A DNA stretch of 64,000 nt from DSWT01 sp035373625 (GCA_035373625.1 DAOSNS010000012.1:32543-96542), one strand, 5' to 3'; positions 34,319-43,361 are shown, counted from the stretch's first letter. Translations and numbers: made by a program. The notes: generated by a model from the sequence alone, not told the origin.

Positions 34319-35944
34319 GTGCAATCCATACCGCGCCACAAGCTCCGGGAAATCGTCAGGCAGGACGGGACTTCCATCCTGGAGGACCCCCGCCGCTGCC
34401 GGGCGCTGCTGTTGGATTTGTGTGGTGCGTATAAGGGTGAGATCAACCTGCTGGTGATGGCGGTACAGGAGCACATCCCCGCCGATTTGCAGAACGCTTC
34501 GCCGGGCATCCCGCAACCAATCCTTTTCGGACGGCTGATACGACGATTGCAGGATGCTTACTTTCTGCCGGAAGAGGCCGCACGTTGGGCCGTTGAAGCG
34601 TGTGCTGAAGCGTTGGGCATGACGATCACCACAGCCCAACCCCGTACTTTCACATCCACATTGCCGGTGGCGGTTCTGGGACGCTCAAGCCTGACAGGCG
34701 ACCGCACATGGCGCGAACTCGGTGCAACACCGGGCAGCGTCGAAGTGTCGCCCGATGACGAAGTGCGATTGAGTGCCTATCTCGACGATACTGCATTGCG
34801 CACCCTGGCGCAGGATATGCGCGCCTTCGGCCCTGTTCAGGAGTTGGACTTGCAACATAGCCCGATCACCGACGTGGGACTGGCACACGTGTGTGATCTC
34901 GTCGGCCTGCTGAGCCTCGACCTTTCGCGCACCGCCATTACCGATGCGGGACTGGCGCTGCTCCAAATTCTTGAGGATTTGACCGAGCTTAATTTGTGGT
35001 GGTGCGACTCCATTACCGATTCGGGCGTAGCATATCTGACCGCACTGCCCCGGCTGCATACGTTGAACCTGGGACGTTGCACGCGGATCACCGACGCGGG
35101 GACGCTCCATCTGCGTAACCTTGCCGGTCTGCGTGCCTTGAGCCTGGCAAGCACACAAATCACGGATGAAGGTCTGGCCGCACTGGCTGATCTCATCGAA
35201 CTGACGGCGCTGAACCTCGGCGACACCCCCATCACCGGTGCCGGCTTGAGCGCCCTGAGCGGATTGACCCATCTGGCGCAATTGAACCTGTTTCATTGTG
35301 TGCGGCTCACGAATGGCGGCCTGGCGCATCTGCGCGCACTCAAGCATCTTGCCGACCTGAACCTGGGCGCGTGTGGGCAGATCACCGATGCAGGACTGGT
35401 GCACGTGCGCGCGCTCGGCGGTTTGACGGCGCTGAACCTTGAGGATACCGGCATCACCGACGCGGGCATCGTTTACCTGCATCCTCTCATCGGCCTGACG
35501 CACCTCGATCTAAGCTGGACGCACCTCACCGACGAGGGGGTGGCGCGTCTGGGGCATCTCACCGGCCTGATGGACCTGGCGCTTGCCGGGACACGCATCA
35601 CCGACGCGGGGCTGGCTCACGTGCGTGCGTTTATGGATCTGACACGCCTGGACCTGTCACACACCGCCATCAGCGGCGCGGGGTTGGCCCATCTGGAAGG
35701 ATTGGCGCGTCTGAGCGATTTGGACCTGGAAGGGACGCCGCTTAAAGACGGTACCCTGGAACACCTGCGAGCACTGCCCCGGCTCACCCATCTCTATCTC
35801 GGCGGCACACCCATCACCGATGCGGGGCTGGCGTCTCTGGCCGAGCTGCCCTCACTGCGCCTGTTGGATGTGACCGGCTGTGAGGCCATCACCGCTGCCG
35901 TCCTGGCCGCCCTCACCCGCCCCGGCCTGAAAATTGTGCATTGA
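34319..35944 (+). CDS. Leucine-rich-repeat protein 2 with the same N-terminal domain
   Basis: This protein of 541 residues has an N-terminal helical domain 1-100 (LREIVRQDGTSILEDPRRC, AARWAVEAC) homologous to that of LRR protein 1. A short beta module follows (WRELGATPGSVEVSPDD, about 137-153), then some sixteen LRRs of 23-25 residues with the strict pattern LTxLxLxxTxITDAGLAHL. There is almost no Pro-rich linker here. The start is GTG 34319. The two LRR genes clearly arose by duplication and were later separated by the methyltransferase and endonuclease remnant. Likely role: protein-recognition partner in the vWA/PP2C/kinase cluster. No signal peptide, so cytoplasmic. Confidence 0.8.
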   Translation: MQSIPRHKLREIVRQDGTSILEDPRRCRALLLDLCGAYKGEINLLVMAVQEHIPADLQNASPGIPQPILFGRLIRRLQDAYFLPEEAARWAVEACAEALGMTITTAQPRTFTSTLPVAVLGRSSLTGDRTWRELGATPGSVEVSPDDEVRLSAYLDDTALRTLAQDMRAFGPVQELDLQHSPITDVGLAHVCDLVGLLSLDLSRTAITDAGLALLQILEDLTELNLWWCDSITDSGVAYLTALPRLHTLNLGRCTRITDAGTLHLRNLAGLRALSLASTQITDEGLAALADLIELTALNLGDTPITGAGLSALSGLTHLAQLNLFHCVRLTNGGLAHLRALKHLADLNLGACGQITDAGLVHVRALGGLTALNLEDTGITDAGIVYLHPLIGLTHLDLSWTHLTDEGVARLGHLTGLMDLALAGTRITDAGLAHVRAFMDLTRLDLSHTAISGAGLAHLEGLARLSDLDLEGTPLKDGTLEHLRALPRLTHLYLGGTPITDAGLASLAELPSLRLLDVTGCEAITAAVLAALTRPGLKIVH

Positions 35945-36001
35945 AAATATCAACGGATTCTAACGAGTTTTTTATTTGAAGCACAAGTTATTGCTTAACC
36001 T

Positions 36002-36042
36002 GTTTGAACGTTCAAACATTGCAACATTTCAACGTTCAAACG
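36002..36042. repeat. GTTTGAACGTTCAAAC palindromic repeat
   Basis: A 16-bp perfect palindrome (36002-36017) is followed by a second half-copy, AACGTTCAAACG (36031-36042). The same core occurs at 3076-3100, 43345-43356, 46861-46871 and 60570-60580, always next to a gene start or end. Confidence 0.75.
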
Positions 36043-36063
36043 ATCTGCAAAGGAGCCTTACTG

Positions 36064-37062
36064 ATGAACTGGTTTGAACGTATCCCTAAAATTGAACTAC
36101 ACCTCCACCTTGAGGGTGCGATTCCCTATCCGGCGTTATGGGATCTCGTACAAAAATACGGCGGTGATCCCACGCTGCCCGACTTGACGGCATTGCAGCA
36201 GCGGTTTGTCTTCCGTGATTTTCCCCACTTCATCGAGACGTGGATCTGGAAGAACCGCTTCTTGCGTGAATACGAAGATTTCACCTTCATCGCCGAAGCG
36301 GTCGCGCGGGACCTGGCCGGCCAGCATATCCGCTACGCTGAAATCTTTTACTCGCCGGTAGATTTTGCCGTCCACGGCCTGCAGGTGCAACCGTTGACCG
36401 AAGCCATCCGCACCGGCCTGGCGCGTGTGCCGGAAATCGAGGTGGCGCTCATCGCCGACCTGGACCGCGATTTCGGACCGGAACGCGCAGCGCACACCCT
36501 CGCCGCCGTCCATGAAGTGCGCGAGTTGGGCGTGATCGGCATCGGCATCGGGGGCTCGGAACAACGCTACCCACCGGAGCCGTTCGCGGATGTGTACGCG
36601 CAAGCCCGTGAACTCGGATTCCACACCACCGCGCATGCCGGTGAAGCCGCCGGCGCTGCAAGCATCTGGGGCGCGCTCAACGCGCTGCACGTCGAGCGCA
36701 TCGGGCATGGTGTGCGTGCAGAGGAAGACCCGGCACTGCTTGACTATCTCGCCGAGCACGCCATCCCCCTGGAAATGTGCCCGCTTTCCAACGTCTGCAC
36801 GGGCGTCGTCGCCTCTTTGGATGAACATCCGGTGCGTCGCTACTTTGAGCGGGGAATTCTCGTAACCATAAATACGGATGATCCTAAAATGTTCGGCAAT
36901 TCCCTGGCAGAAGAATTTGCCCTTTTGGAACAACGGCTTGGCTTCTCGCATGAGGACATTCGGACCCTGATCCTGAACGGGATTCGCGCCGCATGGTTGC
37001 CCGAAGCCCGCAAAGCATCCATGATGACGGCTTTCCGCGCCGATCCGGCCTGGCTGGCGTGA
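36064..37062 (+). CDS. add: Adenosine deaminase family protein
   Basis: This metal-dependent deaminase of 332 residues has H13-x-H15 (ELHLHLEGA), the zinc His and catalytic Glu region TTAHAGEAAG, His in RIGHGVRA, and the Asp pair in TINTDDP. Length is normal. It should convert adenosine to inosine, though related clades act on adenine or modified adenosines. An upstream in-frame start would translate the TTGAACGTT repeat, so ATG 36064 behind AAGGAGCC is chosen. It sits between LRR protein 2 and the kinases. The spacing is wide, so a functional tie to that system is uncertain, although nucleotide turnover is a known theme in bacterial stress and defence loci. Confidence 0.88.
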   Translation: MNWFERIPKIELHLHLEGAIPYPALWDLVQKYGGDPTLPDLTALQQRFVFRDFPHFIETWIWKNRFLREYEDFTFIAEAVARDLAGQHIRYAEIFYSPVDFAVHGLQVQPLTEAIRTGLARVPEIEVALIADLDRDFGPERAAHTLAAVHEVRELGVIGIGIGGSEQRYPPEPFADVYAQARELGFHTTAHAGEAAGAASIWGALNALHVERIGHGVRAEEDPALLDYLAEHAIPLEMCPLSNVCTGVVASLDEHPVRRYFERGILVTINTDDPKMFGNSLAEEFALLEQRLGFSHEDIRTLILNGIRAAWLPEARKASMMTAFRADPAWLA

Positions 37063-37092
37063 AGTGTAAAACGTGAAACGTGAGGTTTGCGC

Positions 37093-37098
37093 TATAAT
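37093..37098 (+). promoter_or_regulatory. -10 element before kinase 1
   Basis: A perfect TATAAT lies 39 bp before the kinase start, between the adenosine deaminase stop and the kinase ribosome-binding site. The -35 region (GTGAAA-like) is weak and lies in a CGTGAAACGTGA repeat. Confidence 0.5.
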
Positions 37099-37137
37099 AA
37101 AGCTATTCCACATCACGGATCACGCAGGAGGCACACA

Positions 37138-38454
37138 ATGCATATTCTGAAAGAAGGGCAGACAGTTCAAACCGTCACATCGCGTATGCCATGCACGGCC
37201 GAGAAGTTTTTGGGCGGCGGCGGACAGGGTGAAGTCTATCGGGCCGATCTGGGTGGGCAGAAGGTAGCGCTTAAGTGGTATTTCCCGGCGCAGGCGACCA
37301 GACAACAACGCGCGGCACTGGAAGTCCTCATCAAAAAAGGTCCCCCGACCGCTAAATTTCTCTGGCCAATGGAGTTGACCGAATCGCCGGAAGTGCCCGG
37401 CTTTGGCTACATCATGCCGTTGCGGGGGCCACAGTACAAGAGCATTGTGGATTTGATGAAACGGCAAGCCGAGCCGACTTTCCGCGCTCTGGCAACCGCC
37501 GGCCTGGAGCTGGCCGACAGCTTCCTCGAGCTGCATGCGATGGGTCTGTGTTACCGCGACATCTCGTTTGGCAACGTGTTTTTCGAGCCGAACACCGGCG
37601 AAGCGTTGATCTGCGACAACGACAACGTCGCCGTAGACGGCGAGACAGAAGGCGGTGTCTTGGGCACCCCGCGCTTTATGGCGCCGGAAATTGTGCGCGG
37701 CGAAGCGCGTCCCAGCATGCAAACGGACCTTTACTCGCTGGCCGTGCTGTTGTTCTATATGTTGATGGTGCACCATCCCCTGGAAGGCAAGCGCGAGAGC
37801 AGCATCAAATGCCTTGATCTGCCGGCCATGAACAAACTCTACGGGACCGATCCGCTGTTCATCTACGACCCCGACGACGACAGCAACCGACCGGTGCCGG
37901 GCTTTCACGACAACGTGATCGCCTTCTGGCCGCTGTATCCGCAATTCATCCGTGACCTCTTCACCAAAGCATTTACGAAGGGCCTCCGGGATCCCCTGGC
38001 CCGCGTCCGTGAGAGCGAATGGCGTGCCGCGATGGTGCGTATGCGTGATGCCATCATCTACTGTCCCAAATGCGGCCTGGAGAACTTCTACAGTGCCGAA
38101 AAACTCAAAGCCTCCGGTGGCAACCCCGGCACCTGCTGGTCGTGCAACGCTGCGCTGATCCTACCGCCGCGCATCCGCATCGAAGACGCCATCGTCATGC
38201 TGAACTGGGATACCAAACTCTATCCCCATCACATTGACAACAGCCGCCTGTACGACTTCTCCAAACCCGTGGCCGAGGTCAACCAACACCCCACCGACCC
38301 AACAATCTGGGGACTGCGTAACCTCACCGATGAGAAGTGGGTCATCACCACGGCGGATGGGGAGATTCTCGATGTAGAACCGGGCCGCAACGTGCGTCTG
38401 GCCGTCGGCACAAAAATCAATTTTGGCAAGAAAGAAGGCGAAATACGCATTTAG
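37138..38454 (+). CDS. Zinc-ribbon protein kinase (TerY-P type), active-looking
   Basis: This protein of 438 residues starts at ATG 37138 after AGGAGG. The kinase core has a glycine loop LGGGGQGEVY (25-34), beta-3 Lys46, catalytic loop YRDISFGN (D141, N146), and the DFG-equivalent CDND (D160, D162). Then come LGTPRFMAPE and a helical C-lobe. A four-Cys zinc ribbon follows: C309, C312, C333, C336. The last 95 residues are beta-rich, ending INFGKKEGEIRI. This domain set matches the kinase of TerY-P triads. It should phosphorylate Ser/Thr, reversed by the PP2C at 30085. Its whole sequence is duplicated, in degenerate form, as the C-terminal half of the next gene. Confidence 0.85.
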   Translation: MHILKEGQTVQTVTSRMPCTAEKFLGGGGQGEVYRADLGGQKVALKWYFPAQATRQQRAALEVLIKKGPPTAKFLWPMELTESPEVPGFGYIMPLRGPQYKSIVDLMKRQAEPTFRALATAGLELADSFLELHAMGLCYRDISFGNVFFEPNTGEALICDNDNVAVDGETEGGVLGTPRFMAPEIVRGEARPSMQTDLYSLAVLLFYMLMVHHPLEGKRESSIKCLDLPAMNKLYGTDPLFIYDPDDDSNRPVPGFHDNVIAFWPLYPQFIRDLFTKAFTKGLRDPLARVRESEWRAAMVRMRDAIIYCPKCGLENFYSAEKLKASGGNPGTCWSCNAALILPPRIRIEDAIVMLNWDTKLYPHHIDNSRLYDFSKPVAEVNQHPTDPTIWGLRNLTDEKWVITTADGEILDVEPGRNVRLAVGTKINFGKKEGEIRI

Positions 38455-38455
38455 A

Positions 38456-38536
38456 AGATTGGAAATTTGGAGATTGGAAGTCCGTTGATTTTTCACCCAT
38501 CGCTCATTCCCAATTTCCCATTTCCAATTTCCCATT
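38456..38536. repeat. AT-rich repeat tract (TTCCCATTTCCAATTTCCCA)
   Basis: Direct and inverted copies of GGAAATTTGGAGATTGG and CCCAATTTCCCATTTCCAA fill the gap between the two kinase genes. They can form an imperfect hairpin. It resembles the other AT-rich intergenic tracts here. Confidence 0.55.
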
Positions 38537-38562
38537 AACAAATTTGCAACGAAAGGGGTGTT

Positions 38563-41157
38563 ATGAACACAAACGTTACGCTTCCAGATTTGGGGAAATA
38601 TCGCGCCCTGGGGATTTTGGGAAAGGGCCGTTTTGCCACCGTCTATCGCGCCGAGGATCCGACGGTCGGGCGTCTGGTCGCCGTCAAATTCTTCGACCCG
38701 CTGCTGCTTCAGGATGAACCCTGGGTGGCCAGACTACGCCATAACTTGCAAACCGCCGCGCGCTTGCAACACCCCCACATTGTCCCCATCTTCGATATTG
38801 TGGAGACGGAAACCGACCTCTTCGTGGTGATGGAGCTGGCCGAGGATGGGAGCCTGGCTCAGGCGATTGCTTCACACCTGGGTCAACGGGTGCCGTGGGA
38901 CAAGGCAATGAACTTCCTGAAGCCCATCTGCGAGGCACTGGACTACGCCCATGCGCAGGGTCTCGCGCACGGCGACCTCAAACCGTCGAACATCCTCATT
39001 GACATGCCCGGCGGCCCGTTGTTGATGGACTTCGGCCTGACACGCCTGATGGCGGCCAACAGTGTGGCGCTGGGGCGCATCGAAGGCGGCATTGTCGGCA
39101 CACTGCCGTACATCGCGCCGGAGGTATGGGAAACGGAGCCCGCCGAAAGTCCCGCCGACATCTACGCGCTAGGCTGCATCACGTATGAGATGCTGACCGG
39201 CCAACGGCTCTTCAACGGCGATAGCGTGATGCAGGCGATGCACGCGCACGCGCAAGGGCCACAATTCCCGGCCACCTGGCCGAGCGATGTGCCATCGGGG
39301 ATAGTCGGCGTGTTGGGAAAGGCACTGGCCTGGGATCCGACCACCCGCTATCCCGATGCTATATCATTCTGGAACGCGCTGAAGGCACTCGAAACCCCGC
39401 TCAGCGCCGGCGCGAAACTGTCGGCAATGGCCGATCAACTGCGCGCTAAAGCCGATGCCGCCCTGAAGGCCGGCAAATTGCAAGCTGCCAAGATGGCAAT
39501 CAACCAGTGGCTTTCGATGGAACCGGATAACCCCATCGCGCTCAAGGCACTCGAGGTCATCGAACGGCAAATCGCAGCGCAACAACAGCAAGCCACAGGC
39601 GCGCCCGCGCCACGTCCCGCCACGCCCGCGCCACAGCCGCAGCCACAACCCGCACCGCACCCGCAACCTGCGCAGCCCCCTGTCGCACCTCCACCGCCGG
39701 CTGCCCAGCCCGCCGTTGCACCGGCCCCGACGCAGCCACAACCCCAGCCGCAACCTGCGCCACAGCCAACGCCGCCACCTGTTACAGCCCCTGCACCTGC
39801 GCCGGCGCCCGCTGTGACACCACAACCTGCGCCCACGCCGAGCATCTTCACCTTCTTTACCGTGCCTGACCGCCGCGCCGGGACATTGACCACCACCTAC
39901 ACCGTCGAACAGTTCCTCAGCACTGAAGGACATTTCGACACATACCCCGCTACCGTTGACGGTCAATCTGTGATGTTGAGCTGGCTGTTCCCGGCCACGG
40001 CTACACCCGAAAAGCGCGCAGCCCTGGAAGCCTTGATCCAGCAAGGCCCGCCCACGGCGAATTTCCTCTGGCCGACAACGCTCGTCGAATCGGCAGATGT
40101 TCCCGGCTTCGGCTACCTTACCGCGCCGCGTGACCCGCGCTTCAAGAACATTGAGGATCTCGTCAAGCGTTGGGTGGAGCCGACATTCCGCACCCTCACG
40201 ACCGCGCTGCTCGGCGTCGTGGATGGCTTTACCGCGTTGCACCTGAAGGGCCTGTGTTTCCGGGATTTCTCACCGCGCAACATCTTCTTCGACCCCGACA
40301 CGGGTGAGGTGCTCTTTAACTACACCGATAACGTTGTGGTCGCCGGAAACGGCGCGCCGACCGGCTCACCGCGTTTCCTGGCGCCCGAACTGGTGCGCGG
40401 TGAAGCGTCACCCGGCGTGCAGACGGACCTGTACACCCTGGCAACGGTCTTATTCTACATGCTGATGGTGCACCATCCGCTGGAAGGAGAGCGGGCCATC
40501 AACATCCCTGTGTTCGATAAGACCACCGAACTGCGGCTTTATGGAACCGACCCCGTCTTCATCTTTGATCCCAATGATGCGACCAACCGCCCGATGCCGG
40601 GGTATCACGTCAGCGTGCAGGCGTACTGGCCGCTCTACCCTCAGTTTATCCGCGATCTGTTCATCCAGGCGTTCACCACCGGCATCAAGGATGCTTATAA
40701 CGGGCGCGTGCGCGAAAGCGCGTGGCGCAAAGCCCTGGTGCAACTGCGCGACACCATCATCTATTGTCCACAGTGCAGCGTCGAGAATTTCTATGACATC
40801 GCGGCTCTGAAGGCATCCGGCGGCAAGCCGGGGACGTGCTGGTCATGCGGCAGCGAGCTGGTGCTCCCTCCGCGCCTGCGTATCGGCGATGCGATCATCA
40901 TGCTGAACTATGATACCCGGCTCTATCCGCATCATGTGGATCCCGGCCGGATGTATGACTTCTCCGCACCGGTCGCCGAAGTCACACGTCATCCTCAAAA
41001 TCCACAGATTTGGGGACTAAAGAACCTCAGCATCGAAAAATGGGTCATCACCCTCGATGATGGGACGGTCAAAGATGTGGAGTATGGACGCAGCATGACC
41101 CTGATGCCGGGGGTCAAGATCAACTTTGGAAAACGCGAGGGTGAGATCCGCGTATAA
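38563..41157 (+). CDS. Ser/Thr kinase fused to a zinc-ribbon pseudokinase
   Basis: This protein of 864 residues opens with a Hanks-type kinase (about 12-270) with GKGRFATVY, Lys42, HGDLKPSN (D138), DFG (D156) and GTLPYIAPE. It is non-RD, with Gly in place of Arg. A helical repeat (about 285-335) and a Pro/Gln/Ala linker (about 340-425) follow. Residues 440-864 are homologous throughout to the kinase encoded at 37138, with the zinc ribbon (CPQC, CWSC) and INFGKREGEIRV tail. There the glycine loop is destroyed (FLSTEGHFDTY), the beta-3 Lys is Ser473 and the DFG Asp is Tyr587, though D568 remains. This half is a pseudokinase. It may regulate its own N-terminal kinase or kinase 1. Confidence 0.85.
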   Translation: MNTNVTLPDLGKYRALGILGKGRFATVYRAEDPTVGRLVAVKFFDPLLLQDEPWVARLRHNLQTAARLQHPHIVPIFDIVETETDLFVVMELAEDGSLAQAIASHLGQRVPWDKAMNFLKPICEALDYAHAQGLAHGDLKPSNILIDMPGGPLLMDFGLTRLMAANSVALGRIEGGIVGTLPYIAPEVWETEPAESPADIYALGCITYEMLTGQRLFNGDSVMQAMHAHAQGPQFPATWPSDVPSGIVGVLGKALAWDPTTRYPDAISFWNALKALETPLSAGAKLSAMADQLRAKADAALKAGKLQAAKMAINQWLSMEPDNPIALKALEVIERQIAAQQQQATGAPAPRPATPAPQPQPQPAPHPQPAQPPVAPPPPAAQPAVAPAPTQPQPQPQPAPQPTPPPVTAPAPAPAPAVTPQPAPTPSIFTFFTVPDRRAGTLTTTYTVEQFLSTEGHFDTYPATVDGQSVMLSWLFPATATPEKRAALEALIQQGPPTANFLWPTTLVESADVPGFGYLTAPRDPRFKNIEDLVKRWVEPTFRTLTTALLGVVDGFTALHLKGLCFRDFSPRNIFFDPDTGEVLFNYTDNVVVAGNGAPTGSPRFLAPELVRGEASPGVQTDLYTLATVLFYMLMVHHPLEGERAINIPVFDKTTELRLYGTDPVFIFDPNDATNRPMPGYHVSVQAYWPLYPQFIRDLFIQAFTTGIKDAYNGRVRESAWRKALVQLRDTIIYCPQCSVENFYDIAALKASGGKPGTCWSCGSELVLPPRLRIGDAIIMLNYDTRLYPHHVDPGRMYDFSAPVAEVTRHPQNPQIWGLKNLSIEKWVITLDDGTVKDVEYGRSMTLMPGVKINFGKREGEIRV

Positions 41158-41297
41158 TAGCGGTAATTGACCGCGAAGAGCACAGAGAGTTTATCAGCAG
41201 ATTGAGCAGATTTTCATTCTCCATCCGCCGGCGAAGGCCATCATTGCTCAGGAATTCCACATTAACCTGCGGTTGACCGGCGGTTGGATGAAAATTC

Positions 41298-41373
41298 TAA
41301 CCGCGAATCACGCGAATTTCCGCTGATTTTTAAGAAAGATTCGCGCAGATCCGCGAGATTAGCGGTTATTTTT
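41298..41373 (+). terminator. Terminator-like inverted repeat before degV
   Basis: TAACCGC (41298-41304) pairs with GCGGTTA (41362-41368), followed by TTTTT. The interior is made of CGCGAATCACGCGAAT and GATTCGCGCAGATCCGCGA, which also pair imperfectly. The region just upstream (about 41191-41215) carries a half-copy of the GCAGATTGAGC repeat. It ends 14 bp before the degV start. Confidence 0.55.
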
Positions 41374-41387
41374 GTGAGGAGGGGAAA

Positions 41388-42257
41388 ATGCAAATTGTTA
41401 CCGACAGCGGGATGGATTTGTATTTGCCGCCGGAGGAGATGCCCGACGTAGAAATCCATATCGTGCGTCACACTATTACCCTCGAAGGGAAAACCTACCG
41501 CAGCGGCCTGGATATTCAATCTGCCGAACTCTATCAATTGCTCAAAGACACCGGAGGATTCCCGATAACCTCCCAACCCTCGGCAGGTGATTTTGCTGCT
41601 GTTTACCGGGAGTTGGCGCGTACCGACCCGGACATTCTGTCTATCCAGATGTCATCGGGGTTGAGCGGCACGGTCAACGCGGCGCAGGCCGGTGCGGAGA
41701 TGGTGCCGGAGGCCAATGTCACGATAGTGGACTCCAAAACACTCTCCGCCGTGCTCGGATGGCAGGTCGCGGCGGCGGCCCGCGCCATCAAAGCCGGCTG
41801 GCCAAAAGAGCGCATCGTGGCTTTGTTGCAGCGCATCGGGGAGGTGAGCAACAGTATCTACACGCTGGAAGACCTCAAGTATCTGATTCACGGTGGACGC
41901 ATCAGCCACATGAAGGGATTGATCGCTTCGGTGCTCAAGATCAAACCGATGATCGGCGTGGCGAAGGATACCGGTATGTATGAGCAACTCGGCATGGCGC
42001 GCACATTTGACGGCGCCCTCAAGGGGCTGGTCAATCTGATGACCCAAAAGCACCCGCCCGGTACGCCGCTGCGCGTACAGATCATCCACGCGCTTAACCC
42101 TGAAGGCGCGGCGTTCTTGCGCGCGGAAGCGGATAAGACGTTCAAGTGTACGTGGATGCCGATGGGCACCATGTCGCCGGTGCTGGGCGCACATACCGGC
42201 CCCTCGATGGTGGGCATCGCCTACGCCGCACTCGCAGATTACCCGGAGCTTCCCTAG
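41388..42257 (+). CDS. DegV family protein
   Basis: This protein of 289 residues has the DegV pattern: N-terminal VTDSGMDL, the hydroxyl-bearing fatty-acid site TSQPSAGDF, IQMSSGLSGTVNAA, VVDSKTLSAVLG-type helix start, and LKYLIHGGRIS. DegV proteins bind a long-chain fatty acid, and in Firmicutes act as FakB, presenting it to the kinase FakA. No FakA homologue is in view. ATG 41388 follows GAGGAGGGG. The L,D-transpeptidase gene starts 5 bp after its stop codon, so the two are almost certainly cotranscribed. Function beyond lipid binding is not established here. Confidence 0.9.
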   Translation: MQIVTDSGMDLYLPPEEMPDVEIHIVRHTITLEGKTYRSGLDIQSAELYQLLKDTGGFPITSQPSAGDFAAVYRELARTDPDILSIQMSSGLSGTVNAAQAGAEMVPEANVTIVDSKTLSAVLGWQVAAAARAIKAGWPKERIVALLQRIGEVSNSIYTLEDLKYLIHGGRISHMKGLIASVLKIKPMIGVAKDTGMYEQLGMARTFDGALKGLVNLMTQKHPPGTPLRVQIIHALNPEGAAFLRAEADKTFKCTWMPMGTMSPVLGAHTGPSMVGIAYAALADYPELP

Positions 42258-42262
42258 CCTTG

Positions 42263-43348
42263 ATGTCTCATACACTCACCCGCCGTCAGCTTCTGAAGCT
42301 CATCGTCGGCGCCGCCGCTGCGGCGACACTCGCGCCGGTGTGGCATGCCCGCGCTCAATATCCTACGGCGCGAATGATACCCCAGGCGGCGGATCCCAAC
42401 ACTTACGTTCTGATGGGCCGCGCCATCCATGCCCTCACCTTCTACGAAAAACCCGACATCACCTCCAAAAAGCTGCACACCCTGGCGCGCGACCAGGCCT
42501 GCCGCATTTTGGGTGAAGTGCGCGCCCCGTTCAGCCGCCACAATGATTTGTGGTACGAGACCGACCTGGGCTATGTTCACTCCGCGTGGGTGCTGCCGAT
42601 GCGCATCTATCCGCCACAACCCTTCATCGCGGACATCGGCGAATGGGGTTTCTGGGGCGAAATTTCACAGGTGTACACCGAGGCGCGCGTCGAGCCGAGC
42701 GTGCAGGCCGCGAAGCAATACCGCTTCTACGGCGGGACGATGTTCCACGTGATCGGCGCGACCACCGACGCTGAGGGCACCGGCTGGTATAAAGTCGCGG
42801 ATGACTATCCGCCCAAAGTGGTGGGCAATCATCAATGGGTGCTGGCGCGCGATGTGCGGCGTTTCCCCCGCGCCGAGATGGCGCCGATTCGCCCCTTCGT
42901 CGGGAACAAGCGCATTGAGATCAACCTGGCGGAACAGTCGCTCGCGTGCTTTGAGGGAGACGAAGTCGTCTTTCGCACGCTGGTGGCTTCGGGGGTAGGG
43001 GGAGAGCTGGCAACGCCTACGGGCGATCATTGCGTCTTGCTCAAGCAGCCCTCGCGTCACATGAGCAATGTGCCGTATGAGGGGATGAAGGAAGAAGATC
43101 GCCCGGCTCCCGGCGATATTTTCGATTTGCCCGGTGTGCCGTGGAACACCTTCTTTGACCTGGCAGGAACGGCGATCCACGGCGCGTACTGGCATAACGA
43201 TTTCGGCGTCCGCCGTAGCCACGGCTGCGTGAATGTTTCGTGTGAGGCCGCGCGTTGGATTTACCGCTGGGTACATCCCATCGGCGGATATGAGGATGAA
43301 TTTATCCGCAGTGACCGTCGCGTAGGCACGCCGATCATTATCGTTTGA
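42263..43348 (+). CDS. L,D-transpeptidase (YkuD) with twin-arginine signal
   Basis: This protein of 361 residues starts at ATG 42263. Its N-terminus has TRRQLLKL followed by a hydrophobic stretch and a cleavage region ending ARAQ, a twin-arginine export signal. Two SH3b-like segments (about 50-225) precede the YkuD catalytic domain. The latter has the signature IHGAYWHNDFGVRRSHGCVN, with the catalytic Cys and both His. YkuD enzymes cross-link peptidoglycan or attach proteins to it. In a lineage regarded as having a thin or atypical wall this is informative: it implies some peptide cross-linking or envelope processing. It is coupled to degV upstream. The convergent lipoprotein gene ends 13 bp beyond its stop. 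Confidence 0.9.
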   Translation: MSHTLTRRQLLKLIVGAAAAATLAPVWHARAQYPTARMIPQAADPNTYVLMGRAIHALTFYEKPDITSKKLHTLARDQACRILGEVRAPFSRHNDLWYETDLGYVHSAWVLPMRIYPPQPFIADIGEWGFWGEISQVYTEARVEPSVQAAKQYRFYGGTMFHVIGATTDAEGTGWYKVADDYPPKVVGNHQWVLARDVRRFPRAEMAPIRPFVGNKRIEINLAEQSLACFEGDEVVFRTLVASGVGGELATPTGDHCVLLKQPSRHMSNVPYEGMKEEDRPAPGDIFDLPGVPWNTFFDLAGTAIHGAYWHNDFGVRRSHGCVNVSCEAARWIYRWVHPIGGYEDEFIRSDRRVGTPIIIV

Positions 43349-43361
43349 ACGTGCCAACGCT

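Noticed and set aside
36004..36063. N-terminal extension of the adenosine deaminase
   Set aside because: The extra codons translate the TTGAACGTT repeat, and a proper ribosome-binding site precedes ATG 36064.
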